A DNA stretch of 64,000 nucleotides from Verrucomicrobiota bacterium (GTDB taxonomy: Bacteria > Verrucomicrobiota > Verrucomicrobiia > Opitutales > Opitutaceae): positions 16,735-80,734 of the forward strand of contig JACRKC010000129.1 of the NCBI GenBank assembly GCA_016235555.1, written 5' to 3'. Below the pieces are notes generated by a model. That model did not search any database and was not told where the DNA came from. It saw nothing but the letters and a program-made list of their open reading frames with translations. Position 1 is the stretch's first letter; every line of letters starts with the position of its first letter. This document shows, one piece after another, positions 1-8,485 of this stretch. The translations under genes were made by a program, and so were the position numbers.

Positions 1-975
1 GTTGTCGCGCAGGCTGAGTTCGTCGAGGGCGCGGAGGATGCGGCCGACGTTGTCGTCCATGAACGACACCGCGGCCCAATACGCTCGCTTCATCTCGCGC
101 GCTTGCGCCTCGCTCGCATCGCGCCCGATGAAGAGATCGGTGTTGCGGGGAACCACGCTCAGCTCGGGAAAGCCCGGCGGCACGGTGGGACGGTGCGCAA
201 AATCGACGGGTAGCTCCATCTTGTCGATGTCGTAGAGGTCGTAGAACTTTTTCGGCGCGCGCGGCGGGCTGTGGGGGTTGGTGAAGCCGCAGGCCAGGAA
301 GAAGGGCTTCCCGGCGTCCTTGTATTTCTTGAGGTATTCGACGGTGCGCTTGGCGTGCTGCACGTCCTGGTAGGTCTCGCCGTCGCCTTCGAGCACGACG
401 ATCGAGTCGGAGCCGCCGGCGCGGAACGGGCCCTTGCTTTTCGCGGCGGGCGCGTCGTCCGGATCGCGGGGCGCGGCCGCCGCGCGTTTGCCGCTGGCGG
501 CGGAATCGATCGTTTCGGAGGCGTCGTCGGCATGGCGGCGGCGGGCGCCGCCCTCGGTCCAGGCGTCGGTGTCGTCGATGCCGATGTGGAAGATCTTGCC
601 CTCGGTGACGGTGTTGTAGCCGTGGTCGCGGAAGTAGCGCGGCAACGTGACCCAGTCGCGATGCTCGCGGCCCCACCACTGGCGGTTGTCCAGCACGCCG
701 GTCTGCGTGGGATAGCGACCGGTGAGGAGCGAAGTGCGCTGCGGGTTGCAGAGCGGGTATTGGACGTAAGCGCGGTTGAAGCGCACGGAGCGGGCAGCGA
801 GGGCGTCGATGTTCGGTGTCTTGATGCCGGCGACGCCGTAGCAGCCGAGCTCGGGGCGGAGGTCATCGGAGATAAGGAAGAGGACGTTCGGGCGCGGTGC
901 GGGAGCGGCGGCGAAGGCCGTGCCGCAGCAGCAGAGAACCAGCGCGAGTAGCCAAGGGCGGGGCGGGTTCTTCAT
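1..975 (-). CDS. S1-family sulfatase (partial, C-terminus off window)
   Basis: Reading the minus strand from the ATG at 975 gives 325 codons without a stop, running off the left edge. Residues 1 to about 22 form a signal peptide. The sulfatase core starts with RPNVLFLISDDLRPE (residues 28-42, metal-binding Asp pair) and the formylglycine motif CNPQRTSLLTGR has its target Cys at residue 76. The cut falls in ALDELSLRDN, just before the conserved second metal site of the family. Similarity is greatest to the iduronate-2-sulfatase-like subgroup. It presumably hydrolyses sulfate esters on glycans in the periplasm after activation by a formylglycine-generating enzyme. A charged linker near residues 175-210 is unusual. 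It lies downstream of, and co-directional with, a TonB-dependent receptor, suggesting sulfated polysaccharide use. Confidence 0.93.
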   Translation of the reverse strand, partial: MKNPPRPWLLALVLCCCGTAFAAAPAPRPNVLFLISDDLRPELGCYGVAGIKTPNIDALAARSVRFNRAYVQYPLCNPQRTSLLTGRYPTQTGVLDNRQWWGREHRDWVTLPRYFRDHGYNTVTEGKIFHIGIDDTDAWTEGGARRRHADDASETIDSAASGKRAAAAPRDPDDAPAAKSKGPFRAGGSDSIVVLEGDGETYQDVQHAKRTVEYLKKYKDAGKPFFLACGFTNPHSPPRAPKKFYDLYDIDKMELPVDFAHRPTVPPGFPELSVVPRNTDLFIGRDASEAQAREMKRAYWAAVSFMDDNVGRILRALDELSLRDN

Positions 976-1047
976 GGCGGGAAACGTGGCGGCGGGCGGG
1001 CGGATGCACAGCGCGGCGGGGCGCGGACAGTCCACTGTCCAAAGCAC

Positions 1048-1114
1048 GTAGCGGCCGAGGTGACGAGGCCGGAGTTCAGTCGCAACTCGCCGGCCTCCTC
1101 ACGTCGGCCGCTAC
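1048..1114. repeat. Palindromic repeat, family A
   Basis: Arms start GTAGCGGCCGAGGTGACGAG and end with the near-perfect reverse complement. A second copy with the same arms lies at 36849-36919. The rest of the gap between the receptor and the sulfatase (976-1228) holds a further degenerate copy of the 'GCTCACGCTCGCGGCTAC' type and no gene. Confidence 0.85.
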
Positions 1115-1228
1115 GCACCGGGGCACAGACAGTCTATTCGCTCACGCTCGCGGCTACGGGGCGGTCGGCTTGCTGGCGCTCGCCGCTACGCACGGAATCC
1201 ACCGCGGCGGGGGCGCCGCGGCTCGAGC

Positions 1229-4108
1229 TCAAAACTCCACCGTGGTCGTGAAGCGGAAGCTGCGGGGCTCGCCGAGATAAAGGCGGCGCACGCCGGTGTA
1301 GTTGTCGTTGTAGCGGCCGACGTTCGCGAGATACGAGTTCGTGATGTTCTTCACGTTGAGCTGCAGTGAAACGGGCAGGTTCCAGCGCGGCAGTTTGGTG
1401 CGGTAGCTCGCGAAGGCGTCGCCGAGGAGCGTCTCGTTACCCCAGTAGATGTGACCGGTCACCCGGTCCCAGCTCATGAAATTCTTCCCGTTGTAGCGCA
1501 CCGAGCCGCCGATGGCGGTGCCGCGGAGCAGGCCTTCGCGGAACGAGTAGCGTGCGGTGCCGTTGAGCTTGTGCGGCCGGGCGCCGAAGGGCGTGTTCTG
1601 GCGGTCGACTTGGAAGGCGAGCTCGCTGTCGAGATCGGCGACGGCCTGGTTGAAGGTGGCGAGTTCGGCAGGGTTGTTGGCGAGCATCTGGCGCCACTGC
1701 GGGATGCGGGCGCCGAAGAAATCGAAGACCTCGCGGAAGAAATTTTCCCGGCGCCGCGTCGAGTGCGAGTAGCTGGCGCGCAGCGAGAGGTTCTTGGTCG
1801 GGTTGGCGACGAGCTCGACCTCGAGGCCGTTGGTGAACACGTCGATGGTCGCGGTCGTCCACGAAATCGCCTGCCGGTCGTAGTCGGCCTGCGTGATTTT
1901 GCCGGCATCGAGCAGCGCATCGAGCATGGTGGCGAGGTTGTCCACGCCGAGCGCGTTGCTGCCCGGGAGAATGGGCGTGTCGTTGATCTGGCGCGTCTCG
2001 AACCACGTCGTGCGGAGGAAGAGCCGGTCGTCGCCAAAGACATCGAGCATCAGGCCGAAGTCGCGGCCGCGGCCCTCGGTGGGCTCGCCCACGTCGCCGC
2101 GCGGGAGCACGGTGCGGTCGAAGCGCGGCTGGCCGTTGTTGCGGGAGAGATTGTAGAAGGCCGAGAGGCGTCGCGTGGCGTGGAGCACGGCGCCGGCGGT
2201 GAACGTCTTCGGCCGGTAGCGGTGCGTGACATACTGGCCGTTGAAATACCACTCGCTCGCGGTGAGCAGCCCGGTTTTCACGCGGGGATCCGTCGCGGGC
2301 ACGCGGGCCTCCTGCTCGTTGAGAAACTCGATCTGATCGACGCGGCCGCCGACCGTGGTGACGAGCCGGTCGCGGAACCAGAAGCTCTGCGCGGCGAACA
2401 TCGCGGAGTTGATGGTTTTGAGCGTGTGGGTGTTGGCGGTGGCGCGAGAGGCGTAGGTGGAGTGGTAGCGCTTGCCGTTCCACGTGAACTCCCCGAGCAC
2501 GAGCGTCGGGTCGCTCGGGTAGTAGGTCGTGAAATTTCCCGGCACGATGTAATTGCGACGGAAGACCTGGTTCTGCCCGCCCTCGGCGTTGGCGGCGTTG
2601 GTGATGGGAACGTTGTCCTGATCGACCAGGGTTTCGTTGCGCCAGCGGCGGAACCGGCTCTGCTCCGAGCGCTCGCCGAGCAGCGCGATGCGGTGGTGGC
2701 CATACCAACGCGCGGACTTGCCCACATCGAGCGCGGCGCTGAGGCGGTAGATTTCGTTGGTGGTGAGGATCCAGTCCTTGAACCAGTTCGCGTCGAAGTA
2801 GAGCTGGCCGGCGTGGGGATTGGGCACCGTGCCGGTGGTGCCGTCGGGCCGCGGGAGCGTGAGGTTGGGATCGGCGCGGAGATCGGAGCCGGCGGGCGGC
2901 ATGCCGTGGGCCTCGACGTCGGTGGTGTTGCAGAAATAGGCGAGCTCGACGACCACGCCTTTCGGCAGCCGCTGTTGCACGGTGGCCTGGCGTGTATTGA
3001 ACGTCTGGTGGCGCGTGCCGCCGGGGCCGGTGACGTTGTAGTTGTAGGGCACGACGCTGGGAGACACGAGCGTCTCGACACCGTAGCGGTTGATCGACTG
3101 GAACTCGCCGCGCATGTTGTAGACGGTCGCGTCCTGCGGCACGAAGGTGAAGCGGTTGTTATTCGCGTTGAACCGGCTCGTGCCGGCGAGTGCGGTCGTG
3201 CCATCGAACACGCGGCGCCCGCCGTCCTCCCATCCGGTGATCTGGTCCTGCGCGTTCCAACTTATGGTGAGGCTGTTGTCCATGCGCCCCTTTTCGAACG
3301 ACGCGTGGACCACCGTGTTTTTAAATGGTTGGTAGGCGGCCGCGACCGTCCAGCGCGCCTGGTCGTTGAACTCCCAGAAGCGCCAGCTCTGGTTGTTCTG
3401 GTAGAGGCCGAGCAGGCGGAGCGAGAGCTTCTTCGGGATGAGCACGCGGTTGTAGTCGGCCTCGTAGCGCTCGAAGTGCCACGAGCCGTGCATCGACTTC
3501 AGCGTGGTGCGTGAGCGCTGCAGGTTGGCGCGCTTGCCGCTGAGCGAGACGAGGCCGCCCGCCTGGCCGAGGCCGAAGAGGATGGAGTTCGGGCCGCTCG
3601 CGACCTCGGCGCGCTCGACGTTGTAGAGATCGACCGGGACGCTCGACTCGACGAAGTCGCGCGAGGCGCCCGCCGGTGAGCCGCGCATGCGGAATTGGTA
3701 GTCGCCACCATCGGCACCGCGGCCCTGCGGGTTGTTGAAGCCGGCGTTCGCGTCCTCGACGTCGAGCTCGATGTTGGTCGCGTGGGCGAGCATCTCCTCG
3801 AGGTTGGTCGCGGCGATGTCGGCGAGGAACTCCGGCGTGAAGGCGGAGACGCTCGCCGGCGTGTCCTTGAGGCGCGAGTTGAGGCGCGAGCCGCTCGTGG
3901 TGTTGCCGGCCTGGTAACCGACGTCGTCCTCGGCGCGGACTTCGAAGGGTGAGAGCTCGACCACCTCGGTGGCGGGTTTGGCGGTGGGAGTGGCGGCGGT
4001 CGTCGGGGTGGCGGGCGGGGTGGGGGCCGTTTGCGAGAGGGCCGGCGGTGCGCACCAGAGGCCGAGCGAGAAAAAGCCAATGCAGAGACGAAGACGCGGT
4101 GTCGTCAT
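1229..4108 (-). CDS. TonB-dependent receptor
   Basis: 959-residue outer-membrane receptor for active uptake of a substrate that cannot be told from sequence. The ATG at 4108 was chosen because it opens a typical signal peptide (residues 1-26, ending PPALSQ). Then comes an Ala/Pro/Thr linker, a TonB-box-like segment EVVELSPFEVRAEDD (about 49-63), a plug domain (about 74-190) and a beta-barrel ending in the terminal aromatic residue of TTTVEF. The leader and the ELSPFEV box match the receptors that are strongly expanded in Opitutaceae. The next gene on the same strand is a secreted sulfatase, 253 bp on, so both may serve one glycan-use locus. The gap is repeat-filled, and co-transcription is not shown. 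Confidence 0.93.
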   Translation of the reverse strand: MTTPRLRLCIGFFSLGLWCAPPALSQTAPTPPATPTTAATPTAKPATEVVELSPFEVRAEDDVGYQAGNTTSGSRLNSRLKDTPASVSAFTPEFLADIAATNLEEMLAHATNIELDVEDANAGFNNPQGRGADGGDYQFRMRGSPAGASRDFVESSVPVDLYNVERAEVASGPNSILFGLGQAGGLVSLSGKRANLQRSRTTLKSMHGSWHFERYEADYNRVLIPKKLSLRLLGLYQNNQSWRFWEFNDQARWTVAAAYQPFKNTVVHASFEKGRMDNSLTISWNAQDQITGWEDGGRRVFDGTTALAGTSRFNANNNRFTFVPQDATVYNMRGEFQSINRYGVETLVSPSVVPYNYNVTGPGGTRHQTFNTRQATVQQRLPKGVVVELAYFCNTTDVEAHGMPPAGSDLRADPNLTLPRPDGTTGTVPNPHAGQLYFDANWFKDWILTTNEIYRLSAALDVGKSARWYGHHRIALLGERSEQSRFRRWRNETLVDQDNVPITNAANAEGGQNQVFRRNYIVPGNFTTYYPSDPTLVLGEFTWNGKRYHSTYASRATANTHTLKTINSAMFAAQSFWFRDRLVTTVGGRVDQIEFLNEQEARVPATDPRVKTGLLTASEWYFNGQYVTHRYRPKTFTAGAVLHATRRLSAFYNLSRNNGQPRFDRTVLPRGDVGEPTEGRGRDFGLMLDVFGDDRLFLRTTWFETRQINDTPILPGSNALGVDNLATMLDALLDAGKITQADYDRQAISWTTATIDVFTNGLEVELVANPTKNLSLRASYSHSTRRRENFFREVFDFFGARIPQWRQMLANNPAELATFNQAVADLDSELAFQVDRQNTPFGARPHKLNGTARYSFREGLLRGTAIGGSVRYNGKNFMSWDRVTGHIYWGNETLLGDAFASYRTKLPRWNLPVSLQLNVKNITNSYLANVGRYNDNYTGVRRLYLGEPRSFRFTTTVEF

Positions 4109-4258
4109 GAGGGGAGGGTTTGGGGTGGTCAGAACTGCCGTCAGCCGCCCGCGACGTGGGCCGCGGACCAACTGCGATTCAGTGCAACGGCGTGGCAAAG
4201 GAAAGCCCGCATTGCACACCGGCGGAGGCACCTCGCCTTTTGTGCGGAGGACCGAAAG

Positions 4259-4338
4259 GTGGGCCGGTCGCTCCGCGGGCGGCCAAACACGAGCGGTAGT
4301 CGAAGCGAATTGGCCGTGCGCGGAGCGCCCGGCCCACC
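4259..4338. repeat. Palindromic repeat, family J
   Basis: Starts GTGGGCCGGTCGCTCCGCG and ends GCGGAGCGCCCGGCCCACCC. Related copies are at 49403-49478 and as the outer arms of the nested element at 35012-35261. It lies between the DUF2721 gene and the receptor gene. Confidence 0.8.
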
Positions 4339-4358
4339 CCGCAGTGGAGTTACGCGGC

Positions 4359-4802
4359 TCAGTCGCGTCGGATCTCCAGATGCACGGCGTCGAGCGCGAG
4401 CTTCATTTCCTGCAGGAAATAAATCGTCGACCCGATGAGCGTCAGCAACGCGGCGCAGAACACGGCGATGACGAGCGCACCCGACTCGAGTTGCAGCAGC
4501 GCCGACACGAACAGCACCAGGATCAACACGCTGACGAGCAGGACAGTCGTCGCACCGAGCGTGATCGAGCGCCGCAGGATGCCCGCCCGGCGATCAATGA
4601 TGGCGATCTGCGCATCGATGCGCGTCGTATCGCCCGCGCCCAGCGCCGCCCGGTCGCGGCTCAGAAGCCGCGCCCGATCGATCAGGCGGCCGAGGCGGTT
4701 GGTCAGCGAGAGCTGGAGCAGGCCGACGCCCGAGATCAGGATGACCGGGCCGATCGCGAGCTGGAGGATGGGGACGAGTTGTTGGAGCGAAGGGACATTC
4801 AT
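4359..4802 (-). CDS. DUF2721 family membrane protein
   Basis: 147-residue protein with three hydrophobic segments: residues about 12-30 (ILQLAIGPVILISGVGLL), 70-95 (VLLVSVLILVLFVSALL) and 100-122. The N-terminal helix followed by NRLGRLIDRARLL matches the DUF2721 layout as I know it, and length is typical. The start is the ATG at 4802 (MNVPSLQQLV). Upstream in-frame codons read through a palindromic repeat and are not credible protein. Function is unknown. Upstream lies a pair of transposon-like repeats, so its promoter region may have been altered by insertion. Confidence 0.8.
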   Translation of the reverse strand: MNVPSLQQLVPILQLAIGPVILISGVGLLQLSLTNRLGRLIDRARLLSRDRAALGAGDTTRIDAQIAIIDRRAGILRRSITLGATTVLLVSVLILVLFVSALLQLESGALVIAVFCAALLTLIGSTIYFLQEMKLALDAVHLEIRRD

Positions 4803-4851
4803 GGCAGCGCGCGCAGTGTAACATACTTTGTGCCGGCCGGGTGGCGTTTCT

Positions 4852-4969
4852 TGGGCGCCTCGCACTTTCTTGCCCGGCGGAGCGGCGCTTTTCCAAGCGC
4901 CCAAGCCCGGCGGTAGAAAACCGCCGCTCCGTCGCGCTCGCCGGACGGTGAGAAACTGCGACGCGCCCG
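4852..4969. mobile_element. MITE-like repeat, family E (copy 1)
   Basis: Imperfect terminal inverted repeats GGCGCCTCGCACTTTCTTGC and the complement of GAGAAACTGCGACGCGCC, with an internal stem around GGCGGTAGAAAACCGCC. It is flanked by CGTTTCTTG (4843-4851) and CGTTGCTTG (4970-4978), an 8/9 direct repeat that looks like a target-site duplication. Similar elements are at 8792-8924 and 25500-25615. Confidence 0.65.
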
Positions 4970-4978
4970 CGTTGCTTG

Positions 4979-5119
4979 GGGTGTAACTCAAACTGAGGTC
5001 AGTTCTCGAACGCCTTGGTTTTAGCCGCGGCCTATGACCGCCGTCGTTGCGCCACGGGGATTTGTTCGGCGGTCATCGACCGCCGCAGCAAACTACTGAC
5101 CTCAGTTTGAGTAACACCC
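4979..5119. mobile_element. MITE, family C (copy 1) with 9-bp target duplication
   Basis: 141-bp element with terminal inverted repeats GGGTGTAACTCAAACTGAGG and its complement, plus an internal palindrome built on GGCGGTCATCGACCGCC. It is flanked by perfect 9-bp direct repeats CGTTGCTTG at 4970-4978 and 5120-5128, direct evidence of transposition. It has no coding capacity. The other copies are 21284-21423 and 29851-29991. Confidence 0.88.
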
Positions 5120-5182
5120 CGTTGCTTGCGATTACGTTGCCGCGGCTTGCGGGACGCGGGGCGTTGCGTTCCACTCGCCTGC

Positions 5183-5770
5183 ATGACCGCCCACGACCAC
5201 GCCCGCTCGCTTATCGATGCCGCCCACGCGGCGGATCCGGTGCAGGCCGCCGATGGGCGTCCGGCGGAACTGGTCTACGGCGAACGCGTCGAGGCGTGGG
5301 TCGTGCGCCTCGTGCCGGCCGCGGCGCCCCACCTGCGGCTCGCCGCCCGCTGCCAGCATCTGGAGCGCTTTCTCACGCCGCGCGCCACGTTCCCCGACGG
5401 CAAGGTCGGCTACCTCAGCTGGCGGAAATCCCTCTACACGAAACAGGCCGAGCGCGCCCGCGCCCTGCTGCTGGCCGCCGGGGTGAGCGAAGCGGAGGCC
5501 GACGAGGTCGCGACGTGGGTCTCGAAGACCGGCCTGAAAACCAATGCCGGCACCCAGGCGCTCGAGGACGCCGCGTGTCTCGTGTTTCTCGAAAACGAAA
5601 TCGGCGCCTTCGCCGCGCAGCACACCGACTATCCGCGGGAAAAGTTCGTCGAGATCATCCGCAAGACCTGGCGCAAGATGAGCCCGGCCGCGCAGTCGGC
5701 CGCGCTCGGTCTCGCGCTGCCCCCGGCGATCGCCGCCCTCGTGCGCGCAGCGGTGAGCGGGGCCGATTGA
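5183..5770 (+). CDS. DUF4202 domain protein
   Basis: 195-residue soluble protein. The start is the ATG at 5183 (MTAHDHARSLIDAAHAADP). It has the layout I associate with DUF4202: an alpha-helical protein with HLRLAARCQHLERF near residues 50-65, GYLSWRKSLYTKQAERA near 75-92, LEDAACLVFLENE near 135-147 and YPREKFVEIIRKTWRKM near 154-171. The His/Asp/Glu-rich helices resemble HD-like metal proteins, but no catalytic assignment is safe. It precedes the haem-binding protein gene by 57 bp on the same strand, so the two may be co-transcribed. Biochemical role unknown. Confidence 0.85.
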   Translation: MTAHDHARSLIDAAHAADPVQAADGRPAELVYGERVEAWVVRLVPAAAPHLRLAARCQHLERFLTPRATFPDGKVGYLSWRKSLYTKQAERARALLLAAGVSEAEADEVATWVSKTGLKTNAGTQALEDAACLVFLENEIGAFAAQHTDYPREKFVEIIRKTWRKMSPAAQSAALGLALPPAIAALVRAAVSGAD

Positions 5771-5827
5771 CGGCGGGACGGCTTTGCACTGCGCTCGAAA
5801 CCCGCCCGGTCCCCGTCCGGCTTACGT

Positions 5828-6295
5828 ATGAAGAAAACGAAAAAGATCCTGCTCGGCCTCGCCTTCGTGCTCGTGGCGATCCAGTTCATCCGGCCGGCGA
5901 AAAACCTCTCGACGACCCCGCCCGGGAAAGACGACTTCCTCGTCCGCTTCGCGCCGCCCGCCGAAGTGAAGTCGATGCTTCAGACGGGTTGCTACGACTG
6001 CCATTCCAACCACACCCGCTACCCGTGGTATGCCGAGCTGCAGCCCACCGCCTGGTGGCTCAAGCGCCACATCGACGAGGGCAAGGAGCAGCTCAACTTC
6101 TCCGAATTCGGCAGCTACACGACGCGCGAGCAGGGCAAGAAGGTCGACGCCATCATCGACCAGACCGAGATGCGCGGGATGCCGCTCAAGTCCTACACCT
6201 GGATGCACCGCGACGCGATTTTCACCGAGGCGCAGATCAAGGCCTTCGTCGCGTGGCACGAGGCGTTGAAGGACAAACTCGATCCGGAGAAGTAA
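5828..6295 (+). CDS. Haem-binding domain protein (single CXXCH)
   Basis: 155-residue exported c-type haem protein. Residues 1-20 (MKKTKKILLG then a hydrophobic run) form a signal anchor. The haem attachment motif CYDCH is at residues 55-59, followed by SNHTRYPWYAELQP and WWLKRHIDEGKEQLNFSE, the hallmarks of the Haem_bd family (PF14376 as I recall it). Further on, MRGMPLKSYTWMH contains a likely distal Met or His ligand. It probably sits on the periplasmic face as a small electron carrier or sensor; substrate unknown. A GC-rich hairpin follows the stop codon. Confidence 0.9.
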   Translation: MKKTKKILLGLAFVLVAIQFIRPAKNLSTTPPGKDDFLVRFAPPAEVKSMLQTGCYDCHSNHTRYPWYAELQPTAWWLKRHIDEGKEQLNFSEFGSYTTREQGKKVDAIIDQTEMRGMPLKSYTWMHRDAIFTEAQIKAFVAWHEALKDKLDPEK

Positions 6296-6298
6296 ACA

Positions 6299-6318
6299 CC
6301 CCGGAGCAAGCTCCGGGG
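6299..6318 (+). terminator. Hairpin after the haem-binding gene
   Basis: A perfect 8-bp stem (CCCCGGAG / CTCCGGGG) with a CAAG loop starts 4 bp after the stop codon. There is no clear T-tract (CATTTGAT follows), so it could equally be a short palindromic repeat. Confidence 0.45.
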
Positions 6319-6366
6319 CATTTGATCAAACCTCCCACCATGGCCGCATCACGTTCTCCGATCCTG

Positions 6367-6422
6367 GTAGCTGCGAGCGTAAGCGAGTGGTTCCTCGTCC
6401 ACTCGCTCACGCTCGCGGCTAC
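6367..6422. repeat. Palindromic repeat, family B
   Basis: Arms GTAGCTGCGAGCGTAAGCGA and TCGCTCACGCTCGCGGCTAC. The same family recurs at 61110-61180 (inside nuoH) and as the host of a nested element at 59662-59858. Confidence 0.8.
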
Positions 6423-6467
6423 ACCAACCAAGGCGAAGCATGCTTCGCGGGATCGGACCCAACGAGC

Positions 6468-7016
6468 ATGAACCGGCCGCGTCCGCCCGCCACGTTTGCG
6501 ACCGCGCGCCTCGCCGCGCATCCGCCGCGGCCCGAGGACGCGCCCGCCGTGCTCGCCGCCTACGCGGGCGATCCCGAGGTCACCCGCTACCTCGCGTGGA
6601 AACCCTACGTGCGCCACGAGCCGCTGGCGGTGTTTTTCGCCGAGTGCGCCGCGCAATGGGCCAGCGGTCACGGGCACCTGGCCTGGCTCCTGCGTTTCAA
6701 GGGCACCGCCACGCCCATCGGCTCGTGCGGCCTCACCTTCGAGCCGGCGGGCACCGCGATGTTCGGCTATGTTTTCGCCCGCTCCGTCTGGGGTCGCGGG
6801 CTCGCCACGGAGACGCTCCAATTCCTCGTCGATTGGTCGCTCGCGCAACCGTCGATCCACCGCGCGTGGGCGATGTGCCACGCCGAGCACACGGCCTCGG
6901 TGCGGGTGATGGAGAAAGCCGGCCTCGCCCGCGAAGCGCTGCTGCGCCGCTGGCATGTGTTCCCCAACCTCGGCCCCGATCCGCGCGACTGCATCGTGGG
7001 CGCGAAAGTGAAGTAG
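6468..7016 (+). CDS. GNAT family N-acetyltransferase
   Basis: 182-residue acetyltransferase of the RimJ/RimL-like Acetyltransf_3 type. The ATG at 6468 (MNRPRPPATFATARLAAHPP) precedes the usual first strand. Conserved blocks are the PEVTRYLAWKPY segment near residues 36-47, IGSCGL near 83-88, the acetyl-CoA pyrophosphate loop SVWGRGLATE near 104-113, and ASVRVMEKAGL near 143-153. It would transfer acetyl from acetyl-CoA to an amine on a protein or small molecule; the substrate is not evident. The last 57 bp of the gene plus the next 19 bp are duplicated exactly at 8410-8485, beyond the Sel1 gene. Confidence 0.92.
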   Translation: MNRPRPPATFATARLAAHPPRPEDAPAVLAAYAGDPEVTRYLAWKPYVRHEPLAVFFAECAAQWASGHGHLAWLLRFKGTATPIGSCGLTFEPAGTAMFGYVFARSVWGRGLATETLQFLVDWSLAQPSIHRAWAMCHAEHTASVRVMEKAGLAREALLRRWHVFPNLGPDPRDCIVGAKVK

Positions 7017-7035
7017 CACCTGGCGCCTTGCCGCC
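6960..7035 (+). repeat. 76-bp direct repeat, left copy
   Basis: Identical to 8410-8485. It covers the 3-prime end of the GNAT gene, its stop codon and the first arm and loop of a hairpin. Together the copies bracket a 1.37-kb segment carrying the Sel1-repeat gene. Confidence 0.95.
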
Positions 7036-8366
7036 TATTTGATGAAAGCCATCAGGCGGCGGACGCGAGTTTTCCCGTCCGGGTAGCCACGCAGGTGTGC
7101 TTGCCAGAAGACCTTGGCCGCAAGGCCAAAATTTTTGGGCGTGCCGATACCGTCTTCGTAGCAGAAACCCAGGTTCAGCAGCGCAAACGGGTGCCCTTTT
7201 TCCGCCGCACCCCGCACATATTCAAATGCTTTCGCCTCATCCTTCACCAGTCCGCCCACCTCCTTTGTGCCCCAGTAGTAGAGGTAACCTAGGTAATTTG
7301 CCGCTTCCGCCACTCCGTCTTCCGCGAGTGCCTGGAGGTCCGCGAGCGCTTCCGTGACTCTCGCCGTCTCATCCCATCCGCGCAATTTCATCATGGCCAG
7401 AAAAACCCGGGCATCACGATTCCCCTGCTTCGCCGCTCGGACGAAACAATCGCGCGCCACCTTGTGGTCGCGTTTGGCATACTCACCGACGAGGTGCGCC
7501 CGCCCGAGTTCGACCAGCGCATCCGCGCGTTCGCCAGCCATGGTCGTTAACACTGCGACGTGCTCGCGCACCCGCGTCGGCGCGATCCATGCCGCGCGGT
7601 TGGCTTCACGGACATAACCGATGGAAAGAAGCAGTTTCGCGCCGGGGGTGTCCTTCTTCGCCAGTGCGCCGAGCTTCGTCCATGCTTCCGGGTCGGCATG
7701 ACAACCGGCCTCAAAATAGTAGTCCATCGCGCGCGGGATGTCCGGCTGGCCGCCGATTTTCCCCTCCGCATACGCATCGCCGATCTGGACGAGCCCAAAC
7801 GTCTGGCCCAATTCCGCCGCCCGGCGTGCGAACCGGTCCGCAGCCGCTCCGTCGCTTCGTCCGTCGTAGCCGATCGCATAATAGTAGCCGAGACGGGCCA
7901 TGGCATGCGGTGAGCCCCCTTCGCTGGCTTCAGCAAGCTGTTGCATCACCAGTTTCGGTTCGGCGCGACCGCCCATCTGGTAACCCTTGGCTCGCGCCCA
8001 CACATCGCGACCGACGAGACTCCCTTCGCGCGCGGCTTCCTCCACCAACCGCAGCCCACGCGGCTCGTCGGCCATCTCGGGATAACCCCAGCCTTTGGAA
8101 AACAGCATCATCCAGCCAAGGTAGGCTTTCACCTCCGACCGCGGATCTCGTTCAAACTCCTTTCGCAAGAAATCCAGGGCCGCCCGGCTGCCGTCGATCT
8201 CGCGCATCTGGCGAAACCGGACGCCAAACACATCTTCGCGGATTTGCTGCACGGTTCCGCCCGGCCACCTCAAATCCGGTTCGGCGCTACGCGCCGCGAC
8301 CACGCCAACCACGGCGATCAGCACGCGCTTCCAAGCCGCCCATTCGGTCCGCACTGAGATTCCCAT
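7035..8366 (-). CDS. Sel1-like (tetratricopeptide-like) repeat protein
   Basis: 443-residue exported protein. The N-terminus (MGISVRTEWAAWKRVLIAVV) looks like a signal peptide. The body is a series of Sel1-like alpha-helical repeats, for example ALVELGRAHLVGEYAKRDHK, DARVFLAMMKLRG, AANYLGYLYYWGTKEVGG and ALLNLGFCYEDGIGTPKNF, the last three being the clearest. Sel1 repeats act as protein-interaction scaffolds; the partner here is unknown. Its base composition looks less GC-biased than its neighbours, and it is bracketed by the 76-bp direct repeat. Its stop codon overlaps the last base of the left copy. This points to arrival as a cassette. Confidence 0.85.
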   Translation of the reverse strand: MGISVRTEWAAWKRVLIAVVGVVAARSAEPDLRWPGGTVQQIREDVFGVRFRQMREIDGSRAALDFLRKEFERDPRSEVKAYLGWMMLFSKGWGYPEMADEPRGLRLVEEAAREGSLVGRDVWARAKGYQMGGRAEPKLVMQQLAEASEGGSPHAMARLGYYYAIGYDGRSDGAAADRFARRAAELGQTFGLVQIGDAYAEGKIGGQPDIPRAMDYYFEAGCHADPEAWTKLGALAKKDTPGAKLLLSIGYVREANRAAWIAPTRVREHVAVLTTMAGERADALVELGRAHLVGEYAKRDHKVARDCFVRAAKQGNRDARVFLAMMKLRGWDETARVTEALADLQALAEDGVAEAANYLGYLYYWGTKEVGGLVKDEAKAFEYVRGAAEKGHPFALLNLGFCYEDGIGTPKNFGLAAKVFWQAHLRGYPDGKTRVRRLMAFIK

Positions 8367-8409
8367 GGTTTCATCATGCCGTCATGCGAGTTCCCGTCGC
8401 AACCGCTTT

Positions 8410-8485
8410 TTCCCCAACCTCGGCCCCGATCCGCGCGACTGCATCGTGGGCGCGAAAGTGAAGTAGCACCTGGCGCCTTGCCGCC
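8410..8485 (+). repeat. 76-bp direct repeat, right copy
   Basis: Exact second copy of 6960-7035. Unlike the left copy it continues into the full hairpin at 8471-8493, so it looks like the original downstream sequence of the GNAT gene. Confidence 0.95.

Noticed and set aside
1451..3514. Plus-strand reading frame (687 codons) opposite the TonB-dependent receptor
   Set aside because: Arg/Ala/Val-rich translation with no domain; it is a shadow of the receptor.
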